A stretch of DNA of 64,000 bases from DASQPR01 sp963797675 (GTDB lineage Bacteria > Actinomycetota > Actinomycetes > Mycobacteriales > Micromonosporaceae). Of the stretch, positions 1 through 8,141 are shown piece after piece; the stretch's first letter is position 1, and each line of letters opens with the position of its first letter. The notes under the pieces were generated by a model, which did not search any database, was not told the DNA's origin, and saw only the letters and a program-made list of their open reading frames with translations. Position numbers and translations under genes: made by a program. The stretch is from contig CAWCQQ010000007.1 of NCBI GenBank assembly GCA_963797675.1, forward strand, positions 186,001-250,000, given 5' to 3'.

Positions 1-27
1 GCTGCCGCGCCTCGACGGCGGGCTCGC

Positions 28-690
28 ATGCGAGCGTTGATCGTCCGCGGCGGTGCCGTGTTTCACCAGCCCCGGGAGACGACTGACAGCTTCCGTCCGT
101 TCCTCGAGGCGACCGGCTACACGATCGAGGTCAGCGAGACGCTCGACGTATACCGGGATGCCGACCTACTGCGGCGTACCGACTTGATCATCCAGTGCTG
201 GACCGGCGGCGACCTGACACCGGACCAGTCAGGCGGCCTCCGCGCCGCAGTGTCGGCCGGGACTGGCTTCGCGGGCTGGCACGGCGGTGTGGTCGCCGCG
301 TTCGACGACCGCCTGTACCAGTGGATGACCGGTGCGGTGTTCGTGTGCCATCCAGCGGATTTCGTCGCGCACGACCTCGTCGTGACGTCGGATCACCCGA
401 TCGTCGCCGGGATCGACCGGGTGGCGCTGCACACCGAGCGGTACTGGCTGCTCGCCGACGCCGGCAGCGACGTGCACGCGACGGTCACGTTCCCCATCGC
501 CGACGGCGAGCCCTGGGTACGGCCGGTCACACATCCGGCGATCTGGACGCGTGCCTGGGGATCGGGCCGGATCTTCGTCTCCACCGTCGGCCATCACCTT
601 CCGGACCTCGACGTGCCCGAGATCCGCGCGATCACCGAGCGTGGCCTGCGGTGGGCCACCCGGACTTCTGGCGGTCCGTCAACCTGTTGA
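28..690 (+). CDS. ThuA-like domain protein
   Basis: A 220-aa cytoplasmic protein of the ThuA (trehalose utilisation, class I glutamine amidotransferase-like) fold. Visible support: an N-terminal strand MRALIVRGG, a central segment GTGFAGWHGG typical of the family, and a C-terminal GRIFVSTVGHHLPD segment that matches the family's conserved GHH end. Family length is about 210-250 aa, so it looks complete. ThuA proteins usually sit beside sugar oxidoreductases or ABC transporters; here another frame closes with TGA at 38-40, overlapping the start, so this is probably the last gene of an operon that begins outside the window. The substrate is unknown. Confidence 0.85.
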   Translation: MRALIVRGGAVFHQPRETTDSFRPFLEATGYTIEVSETLDVYRDADLLRRTDLIIQCWTGGDLTPDQSGGLRAAVSAGTGFAGWHGGVVAAFDDRLYQWMTGAVFVCHPADFVAHDLVVTSDHPIVAGIDRVALHTERYWLLADAGSDVHATVTFPIADGEPWVRPVTHPAIWTRAWGSGRIFVSTVGHHLPDLDVPEIRAITERGLRWATRTSGGPSTC

Positions 691-896
691 CGACGCAATC
701 CAACCGCCCGGGCGGCCGTTGCCGGCGGCCCTGCTCGCGAGACGTCACCACCGGGAGCCGCTGGCACTATTCGTCCGTCCTTACCGGCGGAACTGGCGCA
801 CGCCAAGTACCTTGCACTACCGCAGCGCCATGTGAGTTTCGCTGCGTCCGCGCCAGATCACGGAGCGGGCCCCCTCAACCGTGGAGACCCGTGCCC

Positions 897-2075
897 ATGC
901 TGCGACCACGAACCTCCGTCCTGAACCATGGTGCTTTGGCGATGGTGGTGGCGGCAGGTCTGGCCTTATCGGGTTGCGTGTCATCGCCCGCCGTCTCCTC
1001 CGGTCCGACCGGCCGTCCGGTGACCTCGCCGACGTCTCCCGCTCCAACACCGAGTACGGATGCGCCGGTGGTCGATCACGCCATCCATCTGGTCGACTTC
1101 GGCGACGGGCCGGGCAACCTTGGCGCGTTCGCCGTCTCGTCGCGCTACCTCGTGCGGGCTCAACCGGATGACGTCACCGCTGTCGAGGTGATCCGACTCG
1201 TTGACCGCAAGGTCATTCTCAGGCACCGGCCGTCGGGCGGGGAGAATGTCATCACGACCTTCGCCGGGCTGGCCGGCGACCGGCTCGTGCTCTTGGACGC
1301 GAACATCCAGGACGAGCAGACTGCGGATGTCGGATTCATCGTCAACCTGGCGACCGGCCGACAGATCTCGGTGAGTTCCGTTCGAGGAGCGCTTACCCCG
1401 GCGCCCACCGGCGCGCAGGGCGTGGTCTATCCGAACGGTGACTGGTACTACAGTGCCCAGACCGCAGGGAATTTCGAGAACTGCGTCGGCATGATCGACC
1501 TCAACACGTTGAAGGCCACGACCATCAACTGCACCACCCGCCCGAACACCATCTGGTACGTCCACCCCAGCGACGGCACAGCGACCTGGACGACCCTGCA
1601 TAGCGGGCAGATAACGGGGTGCCGCAGCGCCCAGGGTCTTCGCGTCGGCAAGCCCTACCTGCTCGGCCCGGCGAACGACTGCGACATCTTCGACGCGGCG
1701 ACGCTTGGCGACTGGACGCTGTGGACCGATCAGCTCCGCAACGATCTCGAACCCTACATCCTGCTGCATGCGGCAGAGGGCACTCAAACGTTCACCCTGG
1801 GCATGATGCATCCACAGTCCCTCGTCATCTGTGGCGGTTATGCGTACTGGCGAGCGGGCGGGCAGGCCCCGGAGAGCATCGTGCGTTGGCGACCCGGCGA
1901 CGTGGTACCGCAGACCGTACTCACGCCGGACTCTGCCCTGCTGACCGCGGCATCGGAGGCGACGCTGTGGCCGGCGGGCTGCAACGACAACGTCTTGACG
2001 ATTATGGTGACCCGATACCACGACCAAGACCCGAAGGCCACGGTCCAGGTCTTGGCAGTTGAACCGGACGCTTAG
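897..2075 (+). CDS. Secreted lipoprotein, probable beta-propeller
   Basis: A 392-aa lipoprotein. The frame is open far upstream, but the ATG at 897 (or the GTG at 891) starts a classical signal peptide ending in the lipobox LALSGC, followed by a Ser/Thr/Pro linker (about residues 25-55). The mature part has repeated beta-strand segments with W and Y and several paired cysteines (NCVG, TINC, GCRS, DCDI, ICGG), suggesting an extracellular beta-propeller held by disulfides. I do not recognise a specific family or enzyme motif. It stands alone, with about 200 bp of non-coding DNA before it. Confidence 0.75.
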   Translation: MLRPRTSVLNHGALAMVVAAGLALSGCVSSPAVSSGPTGRPVTSPTSPAPTPSTDAPVVDHAIHLVDFGDGPGNLGAFAVSSRYLVRAQPDDVTAVEVIRLVDRKVILRHRPSGGENVITTFAGLAGDRLVLLDANIQDEQTADVGFIVNLATGRQISVSSVRGALTPAPTGAQGVVYPNGDWYYSAQTAGNFENCVGMIDLNTLKATTINCTTRPNTIWYVHPSDGTATWTTLHSGQITGCRSAQGLRVGKPYLLGPANDCDIFDAATLGDWTLWTDQLRNDLEPYILLHAAEGTQTFTLGMMHPQSLVICGGYAYWRAGGQAPESIVRWRPGDVVPQTVLTPDSALLTAASEATLWPAGCNDNVLTIMVTRYHDQDPKATVQVLAVEPDA

Positions 2076-2364
2076 GGCCGATCCTGCCGATCACGTACGC
2101 CATATCGGCGCGGCCGGATGATATGGCGAATGAGTCCGCGCTTGAGAAGAAGGGCCTGTTGAGAGTTCTGAGCACGTTGGCAGGTAGCGAAAAGGTTGGG
2201 CGGGACGACGTTCGGGCTGATAGCGTCCGGGTGTCCGTGACACGCACGAGGAGGTGAGACCCATGAACGCGGTATCGATTGGGTGCTCCCCGTTGTCTTC
2301 ACGGGCAGGCGATTGACGTAGCTGTCGCCGGGAGCGCCGCAACCCTCCCGAAAGGCAGACTGCT

Positions 2365-3135
2365 ATGGAATCTCTACACTTCACCGCGCAAACATCGTCG
2401 AACGGTGTCGTCGAACGCGACTTCACCGTGGGCGAGGTCCCCGGCGTGCTCTGGTCGCCCGCCTCCGATCGGAACGCCGATCACGCGCCCTTGGTGCTGA
2501 TGGGTCACGGCGGCGGCAACCACAAGAAATCACCGGCGATGACCGGCCGTGCCTACCGCCTCGTGACCGCCAGCGGCTTCAACGTCGCCGTCATCGATGC
2601 GCCCGGGCACGGCGACCGGCCACGTACGACGCACGACGAGCAAGAGATCGCCGTGATGCAGCAGGCGATGGCGGCGGGCGAGCCGGTCGGCCCGATCGTC
2701 GTGCGGTACAACGCCCACCTGGCGGAGCGTGCCGTGCCGGAGTGGCGGGCGACCTTGGACGCCCTCCAGCGACTGCCGGAGATCGGGGGCGAAGGGCCGG
2801 TCGGCTATTACGGTTTGAACATGGGCACCGCGATCGGCGTGCCGCTTGTGGCGATCGAGCCCAGGATCACCGCCGCGGTCTTCGGACTCCACTGGCCCGA
2901 TGCTCTGGCCGAGATCGCGAAGCAGATCACCATCCCGATCGAGTTCGACCTCCAATGGGACGACGAGCACATCCCGCGTGAGTCCGGTCTCGCGTTGTTC
3001 GACGCCTTCGCATCGAAGGAGAAAACGTTGCACGCCAACGCGGGCAAGCACAAGGAACTGCCAAGGTTCGAGGCGGACAGCGCAGTCCGGTTCTTCGCCC
3101 GGCACCTCGGCCGAGCGCTCACCTCGTCGGCCTGA
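2365..3135 (+). CDS. Alpha/beta hydrolase family protein, nucleophile Ser replaced by Asn
   Basis: A 256-aa protein with an alpha/beta-hydrolase (dienelactone-hydrolase-like) fold: oxyanion loop VLMGHGGGNH near residue 50, a nucleophile elbow near residue 150, and a C-terminal catalytic-type His in NAGKHKELP. The elbow reads G-L-N-M-G instead of G-x-S-x-G; one base change (AGC to AAC) would explain it. The acid position may be the Asp in LQWDDEHIP. The length is normal and the frame is clean. With Asn in place of Ser, classical esterase chemistry is unlikely, so the protein may be inactive or have another role. Confidence 0.75.
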   Translation: MESLHFTAQTSSNGVVERDFTVGEVPGVLWSPASDRNADHAPLVLMGHGGGNHKKSPAMTGRAYRLVTASGFNVAVIDAPGHGDRPRTTHDEQEIAVMQQAMAAGEPVGPIVVRYNAHLAERAVPEWRATLDALQRLPEIGGEGPVGYYGLNMGTAIGVPLVAIEPRITAAVFGLHWPDALAEIAKQITIPIEFDLQWDDEHIPRESGLALFDAFASKEKTLHANAGKHKELPRFEADSAVRFFARHLGRALTSSA

Positions 3136-3321
3136 CGTGAGCGGTAGCGGCGTCCGGCGTACTCATCGGGCGCCGCTACCTTGCGCGGGAAGCCGCGATT
3201 CGCCGCGACCGCCGCTACGCAGCCTTGTCCGTCACCACCATCCGAATGTTCGGGCTCCTGCCTACCGGTTTGACGCGCGCCTGTATCGGGAAATCCCAAG
3301 CACTTCAGTGAAGGAGGCCGT

Positions 3322-3420
3322 ATGAAGACGTCCGCAAGCATCGGGCGTAGTTACCGACAGCCGCCACGCCGATGCGTGGCAGTGCGTATTGCAACGCCGA
3401 TGGCAAGGGGGCGAGCCTAA
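3322..3420 (+). CDS. Short 32-aa ORF coupled to the following membrane protein
   Basis: ATG at 3322 follows a strong ribosome-binding site (GAAGGAGG, 3310-3317). The ORF is 32 codons, rich in Arg (MKTSASIGRSYRQPP...), and its TAA stop overlaps the ATG of the next gene by one base (TAATG at 3418-3422). This arrangement suggests translational coupling or a leader peptide. There is no homology I can recognise, and codon use is not strongly diagnostic at this length. Confidence 0.4.
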   Translation: MKTSASIGRSYRQPPRRCVAVRIATPMARGRA

Positions 3421-3587
3421 TGGTTCGCGAGGGTCGCTACGGGATCCCAGGGTTCGTGTGGTTCCTGATTTGGCTCGTCGTCTGCATCTTGGTGGTCATT
3501 CTGTTGGCGCTGGTCGTTCACCACTTTGGCGGCGCCTCGCTCAAGCTTCAACTCGGCCACTTTTACCTCAACATCGGGGTCTCCTGA
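3420..3587 (+). CDS. Small single-pass membrane protein
   Basis: A 55-aa protein with one hydrophobic helix (FVWFLIWLVVCILVVILLAL, about residues 13-32) flanked by a charged N-terminus and a short C-terminal tail. The chosen ATG overlaps the stop of the 32-aa ORF; an in-frame start at 3372 would give 71 aa. Its function is unknown. Small inner-membrane proteins of this kind are common in actinomycetes. Confidence 0.55.
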   Translation: MVREGRYGIPGFVWFLIWLVVCILVVILLALVVHHFGGASLKLQLGHFYLNIGVS

Positions 3588-3801
3588 CCGGCGAGATCGT
3601 CGACACTTCGGCGCCGGTACCGCACCCATATGCGGTATCGGCGATCGTTGTCCGACCAGTGCCGAACAGGTGCGAAGATCCGCCGCCGCCGCTGCTGCCA
3701 GCCCAGGGCCATAGCGTTTGACCGTCTCCGCCGGACGCCCGCTTGGTGGCTTGGTATATAAAGACCGAGATGTATCCGGTCGTCAGAGCGGGGAAAAGAT
3801 C

Positions 3802-4623
3802 ATGGTAGATGGGGGCCAAGCCCACCAGAAGGCCGCAACCGCGGCGCGGATCTACGACTATCACTTGGGCGGTACGCATAACTTCCCGGCTGACCGGGCA
3901 GCGGGACAAGCTGTGGCCGACCGCAATCCGATGGTGCCGCTGATGGCTCGGACGAACCGGGCGTTCCTGCGACGCGCGGTCGCGTACCTGGCTGATGCCG
4001 GCATCCGGCAGTTCCTCGATCTCGGTTCCGGCATCCCCACCGAAGGCAACGTCCACGAGGTCGCCCAGCAGCGGGCGGCCGAGTCGCGAGTGGCGTACGT
4101 GGACATTGACCCGGTCGCGGTAATGGAGAGCCTGGAGATCCTGCAGGGCAACGATCTGACCACGGCGATCCGAGGCGACGTCCGCGATCCGCAGGCCATT
4201 CTGCACCATCCGCAGATCCGTGAACTGCTGAACTTTCACGAGCCGGTCGCGCTGCTGCTGTGCGCTGTGCTGCACTTCGTGCCGGATGATGCCGAGGCAC
4301 TTGGTGCGGTGCGGCAACTCCGCGAGGCGCTGCCGCGGGGCAGCTACCTGGTCATCAGCCACGCAGCGGCGTTCGAGATCCCGGAGCAGCGGGCCGCACT
4401 CGACGCCGAGGTCAAGGATGTCCAGGGCATCTACCAGCAGCGTACGTCGACTCCGTTCCGGCTTCGGTCGTCAGCGGAACTCGCAGAGTTCTTCGCTGGG
4501 ATGACGATGATTGAGCCCGGGCTGGTATGGCTGCCGCAGTGGCGTCCCTCCCCGGACGATCCCGGCGACTTCGCTGACGACCCGAGCCGCAGCCTGGGCC
4601 TGGGCGGCGTCGGCGTCTCATAG
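3802..4623 (+). CDS. SAM-dependent methyltransferase, DUF574/Methyltransf_19 family
   Basis: A 273-aa protein of the actinomycete family Pfam Methyltransf_19 (formerly DUF574). Diagnostic segments: ARIYDYHLGGTHNFPADR near the N-terminus, the SAM-binding motif FLDLGSGIPT, the acidic VAYVDIDPVAV strand, and CAVLHFVPD. Homologs begin shortly before the ARIYDY motif, so I take the ATG at 3802 (preceded by a purine-rich GGGGAAAAG) over the upstream in-frame start at 3718. Members are abundant in Streptomyces and Frankia relatives; substrates are generally unknown. No operon partner is apparent. Confidence 0.9.
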   Translation: MVDGGQAHQKAATAARIYDYHLGGTHNFPADRAAGQAVADRNPMVPLMARTNRAFLRRAVAYLADAGIRQFLDLGSGIPTEGNVHEVAQQRAAESRVAYVDIDPVAVMESLEILQGNDLTTAIRGDVRDPQAILHHPQIRELLNFHEPVALLLCAVLHFVPDDAEALGAVRQLREALPRGSYLVISHAAAFEIPEQRAALDAEVKDVQGIYQQRTSTPFRLRSSAELAEFFAGMTMIEPGLVWLPQWRPSPDDPGDFADDPSRSLGLGGVGVS

Positions 4624-4795
4624 TCAGAACCACCGACCGGCGCGCCGAAATGACCTCGCAATCGTTCACCTGGACGGAGTCGAGCCGGGCACCGGAACCA
4701 GCGGCGCGCAAGCCCGCGCGGCGCCGTACGCTCCGCGGATCTACCGACAACGTTCGATGCTCCCGGGCCGGGCAGCACGGTGGCACGATGCCCCC

Positions 4796-5434
4796 ATGGA
4801 GTTCACTGATGTCGTTCGGCGCCGACGTATGGTTCGAGATTTTGCGGACAGACCGCTGGATCCGGACGTCACGGAACGGATCCTGCAGACTGCGCTTCGG
4901 GCGCCGTCGGCTGGATTTGCTCAGGGATGGGCATTCCTCGCGCTGACGGAGCCGGCCGACCGCGAGCGGTTCTGGACGTTCGTGCCGAATCAGGCCAAGC
5001 ACACCCCCGGCATGCGGAACGCACCGCTGGTCGTGATCCCGATGGCGGACAAGTCGGCGTATCTGGCCCACTATCATCGGCCGGGACGCGTGTGGGAGCA
5101 CGGCGCTGAGGATCAATGGCCGGTGCCGTACTGGTTCGTCGATACCGCGATGGCCACCGTCCTGATGCTCCTGGCCGCCGTTGATGAGCAACTCGGCGGT
5201 TTCTTCTTCTGGATCATGCCGTCGGCGGCCGAGGGTTTCACGTCCGAGACGATCTTCGGCAATCTTGCCGCGCTGCGGACCGAATTCGGGATCCCGGACG
5301 AATTCGCTCCTATCGGAGCGCTGGCGATCGGATATCGAGCGCCGAACCTGCCCCCACAGGACCCGACGGTGTCTGAACGACGACGAGATCCGAGCGAGAT
5401 CATCCACCGAGGGCACTGGGGCCGTCACCGCTAA
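4796..5434 (+). CDS. Nitroreductase family protein
   Basis: A 212-aa flavin-dependent oxidoreductase of the nitroreductase superfamily. The N-terminus MEFTDVVRRRRMVRDFADRP carries the FMN-binding Arg cluster, followed by ERILQTALRAPSAGFAQGW, the usual phosphate-binding helix. A C-terminal segment APIGALAIGYRAP is also typical. The frame is open upstream, but homologs start at this Met. Substrates could be nitroaromatics, quinones or F420/FMN-linked compounds; this is not determinable here. Confidence 0.85.
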   Translation: MEFTDVVRRRRMVRDFADRPLDPDVTERILQTALRAPSAGFAQGWAFLALTEPADRERFWTFVPNQAKHTPGMRNAPLVVIPMADKSAYLAHYHRPGRVWEHGAEDQWPVPYWFVDTAMATVLMLLAAVDEQLGGFFFWIMPSAAEGFTSETIFGNLAALRTEFGIPDEFAPIGALAIGYRAPNLPPQDPTVSERRRDPSEIIHRGHWGRHR

Positions 5435-5561
5435 CGGTTGGCGGCGGATGTCAGCCTGTGCCCGATACTTCAACGGTCTTCGACGAGTCCGCTCCGTTCG
5501 AGGTCTCTGTGAGCCGGATCGGACCTTGACGCCGGTCACGCCGAACTCGCGATCACTCGCA

Positions 5562-5613
5562 ACTCGCCCGGCAGTCAAGTCACAACGGCGTCATTACCGC
5601 GACCGGGCGGCAC
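5562..5613 (+). repeat. 52-bp direct repeat, copy A
   Basis: The sequence beginning ACTCGCCCGGCAGTCAAG recurs in the same orientation at 21169-21220, with the first 23 bases identical and about six mismatches in the rest. Copy B lies directly upstream of the Int1 recombinase gene. The pair therefore brackets about 15.6 kb and is a candidate att pair, although a dispersed intergenic repeat would look the same. Confidence 0.6.
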
Positions 5614-5638
5614 GTCCGGCGCTCCTCTTGTCTAGCTG

Positions 5639-5842
5639 TCACCCCGCACCGCCTCGACACGGCAAATCGGCTGCACAGGTGACGTGTAGTTCGGCATCCT
5701 CGGTGGTCGCGTCCGGGCGGCGGTCCCGGAATGCGCGGCGCCCGGCAGCGAGGACCTTGGGTGCGTCGGTGACCAGAAAGTCGCGGCGCGGTCGCAGCGA
5801 AATCCGCATCCCGTTCGTCAGGGGATCGTCTCCGATCACCTC
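5639..5842 (-). pseudogene. 3' fragment of an unidentified gene
   Basis: The minus strand encodes about 66 residues with good coding character (IGDDPLTNGMRISLRPRRDF, then a helical APKVLAAGRRAFRD segment) ending in TGA. There is an in-frame stop just upstream and no proper start, so this looks like the C-terminal remnant of a larger protein. The family is not recognised. Confidence 0.35.
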
Positions 5843-5907
5843 GATGCGTCAGCCATGGCTGGCTGCCGTACACCAGCACGTCCAAGCAGTGATCAGGTTT
5901 GCGCGGA

Positions 5908-5947
5908 GGGCGGGGCTGCGGCCTCCAGAGAAACCGCAGCCCCGCCC
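5908..5947 (-). terminator. Hairpin terminator of the GH10 gene
   Basis: A perfect 14-bp stem (GGGCGGGGCTGCGG paired with CCGCAGCCCCGCCC) around a 12-nt loop. It lies 23 nt beyond the stop codon of the minus-strand xylanase gene, as expected for an intrinsic terminator. No T-run follows, which is usual in actinomycetes. Confidence 0.75.
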
Positions 5948-5970
5948 TGTACCCGTACCGTGTGGCGCTG

Positions 5971-7157
5971 TTAGAAGCCGGTCCCGATCCGGCGCGGCGC
6001 GCCGGTAGCGAGCGCCAGATCCTGTTGGAGAGTCGTGTACGCGGTCTTCGGGTTCAGGTTGACGTCGTAGAGGGTTGCGTCGCCTTCACCGGAGAAGGTT
6101 GATGGCACCCACGAGTCGGCGTCGTCGACATCCCAGATGGTGAACGAGATGCAGTTGCGTACGGCGAGGCACGCCTTGAGCATCTGGTCGAACTCGAACG
6201 GCTGGGCGAACTGGGGACAAGCTGTCGGTCGGCGTCTGGTTGGCGTCGGTGGTTTCCACGAACGTCCGGACGTCGGCCTCGGTGATGGCGACCTTCAGGC
6301 CCAGGCTGGCGTAGCGGGCCAGGTCGTCTGCATCGTGGTGCCGTTGAATCCGTACTGCGTGTCGAGGTGGCCCTGCTCGCCGATGCCGTTGATCGGTACG
6401 CCCTGGGCGATCATTTTCTGGACCCAGGCGTACACCGCGTCGCTCTTGGCGTTGGTGCCGTCCTGGCCGGCGGTGTTGTAGTCGTTGTAGAACAGCAGTG
6501 CCCTGGGGTCGGCCTGGTGAGCCCAGCGGAACGCGTCGGCGATGATGCCTTCGCCCAGGTGCGAGACCCAGAATTCGCCGCTGTTGATGCCGTCGGGCAG
6601 CGGGTTCGCATCCCACGAGTTCGCGAACATCTCGTTGGCCACGTCCCACTGCCAGATCTTGCCCTTGAAGTGGCTGACCTCGTGATGACGTGCTGCTTGA
6701 GGATGTCGCGCAGCTGGGTGTCGCTGATAGTGCCGTTGCCCACGCCGGTGGTCAGCCAGCTCGGTATCTGGTTGCCCCACATGAGGGTGTGCCCGCGTAC
6801 CAGCTGCCCGTGCTGCTGCGCGAAGGCGACCAACTGGTCGGCCGGGCCGTAGTTGTAGGTGCCCTGGCTCGGCTCGATGGTGTCCCACTTCATGACGTTC
6901 TCGGGTGTCACCGTACTGAACTGGTTAGCCACGATGCTGGTGTACGCGGCGTCGACGTTCAACTTGTCCATGTTGACCGCCGTACCAATACGCAGATCGA
7001 CGGGCGCAGCGAGGCTGCGTAGCGAGTCGGATGGCGGGTGGAAGCGGCCGGGCGCCGAATGACCGGAGCCGCCGCTGGCGAAGGCGGTACCGGCTGCCGC
7101 CAGCAAGATGGTTGCTGCGCTGGCCACGCCGACCAGGGCTAGACGATGAAGCTTCAC
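5971..7157 (-). pseudogene. Secreted endo-1,4-beta-xylanase, GH10, three frameshifts
   Basis: It starts at a GTG (7157) preceded by TTGAGGAG. A signal peptide (VKLHRLALVGVASAATILLA..) leads to a GH10 catalytic domain. Seen: ENVMKWDTIEPSQG, GHTLMWGNQIPSW (WGNQ where WHSQ is usual), the acid/base region WDVANEMF and the nucleophile region AITEADVRTF, ending in SFTIWDVDDADSWVP. The frame is lost three times, each restored by one added G/C: near 6681, near 6328 and in the G-run at 6213-6216. No in-frame nonsense mutations occur, so sequencing error is as likely as decay. Known role: extracellular cleavage of xylan. The LacI gene at 8142 is the likely regulator. Confidence 0.85.
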
Positions 7158-7214
7158 AACAGTGCTCCTCAAAGGATGTGCGACGCATGTGTCAGGCGCA
7201 TGACGACGCGACGG

Positions 7215-7225
7215 CGAAAGTTTCG
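7215..7225. promoter_or_regulatory. CGAAAGTTTCG palindrome, candidate operator
   Basis: A perfect 11-nt palindrome lies 58 bp upstream of the xylanase GTG start. GAAA(C/G)TTTC-type elements are known negative cis-elements upstream of streptomycete xylanase genes. The nearby LacI-family regulator is the obvious candidate ligand-responsive repressor. That pairing is inference. Confidence 0.55.
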
Positions 7226-7421
7226 GTCGCGTTTCGATAATCTGGAACGTAGCCCTGCCGGGAAGTCTCGTCAAGACATCAATTCCAGTCACTCATGAGA
7301 GCGCGCGTACACCTTATTGATGGCATATTTGCGGCGATGCAGCCCACGCGGTTAATGTCGCACGGGCGGCTGGCGGGCCGAAACTTCCGAGCTGATGGAC
7401 CGGTGCCATGCGGAGCTAGCG

Positions 7422-8010
7422 CTAGCTCGGAGTGCAGGACACCGTCGGCCAGGTCCAGTTGCCGTTGGCCTGGATCGTCACGCCCCCGTTGTTGCCGTTG
7501 CCATTGGGCTTGGCGACCAGTTGCTGGGCAGTGGCATAGGCGACATTGATGTTCCGGGTGGCAATGATTCGCGCGGGCGAAGCGACGTTCATCGTCACAG
7601 TCCAGGTGTTGGAGCCGGTAATCGCGACATTGAGGTTGTCGCGATCGCTCCACTGTTGGCCGGCCGAGAGCGACGCGGTGCAACCGTTGCCGCCACCGCC
7701 ACCTGTGCCACCGCCGCCACCGCGAGCGGTGCCACTCACCGTGATGTTCGAATTCCCGCTGCTCTGATATGCCTCGGTGGTGACGATCATGTAATTGAAT
7801 GTGCCGATGTTCAAACCGAAGCTCACCCAGGCGGCGAAATGGTTGCCGGTGGTGATGGTGCCTCCGATCCGCTTCGACTCACGCACGCTCCCGTATTGGT
7901 AGATGTCGTACACGCCGCCGTCGCTGGTGACCGTGCCCCTTGTACGTACCGGTCGGCTTGTAGGTGCCGTGTTGTCGACGATGTAGTACTGGACGCCGAC
8001 GGCCGTAAGG
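7422..8010 (-). pseudogene. Remnant of GH11 xylanase with C-terminal CBM2-like domain
   Basis: The minus strand encodes the C-terminal half of a GH11 jelly roll (QYYIVDN, GTVTSDGGVYDIYQ, SKRIGGTITTGNHF, TTEAYQSSG), then a Gly-rich linker and a CBM2-like module (CTASLSAGQQWSDR to WTWPTVSC). The N-terminal half and signal peptide are absent. About 20 residues between YDIYQ and the SVRESKR strand are missing. Two compensating indels scramble the strand after YYIVDN. The position of the catalytic nucleophile (EYYIV in the family) reads Gln; the acid/base Glu in TTEAYQ remains. This is a genuine remnant rather than a functional gene. Confidence 0.7.
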
Positions 8011-8141
8011 GCGGTCATCGCGTGTCGGACTCGTCTTACGCGGGTTTCGACTGGGTGCTCGTCGTCCGAACGGCGAGCGGCGAACCCAGTTCTCGTGAGG
8101 GAAGATGAGATAGTGCGTGCACCAGCCATGAAGGGATCTTT

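Noticed and set aside
195..896. Upstream 234-codon extension of the lipoprotein frame
   Set aside because: It overlaps the ThuA-like gene in another frame, is Arg/Pro-rich shadow sequence, and the signal peptide clearly starts at 897.
981..2027. 348-codon minus-strand ORF antisense to the lipoprotein
   Set aside because: Typical high-GC antisense frame with Arg-rich composition, no start signal and no motif.
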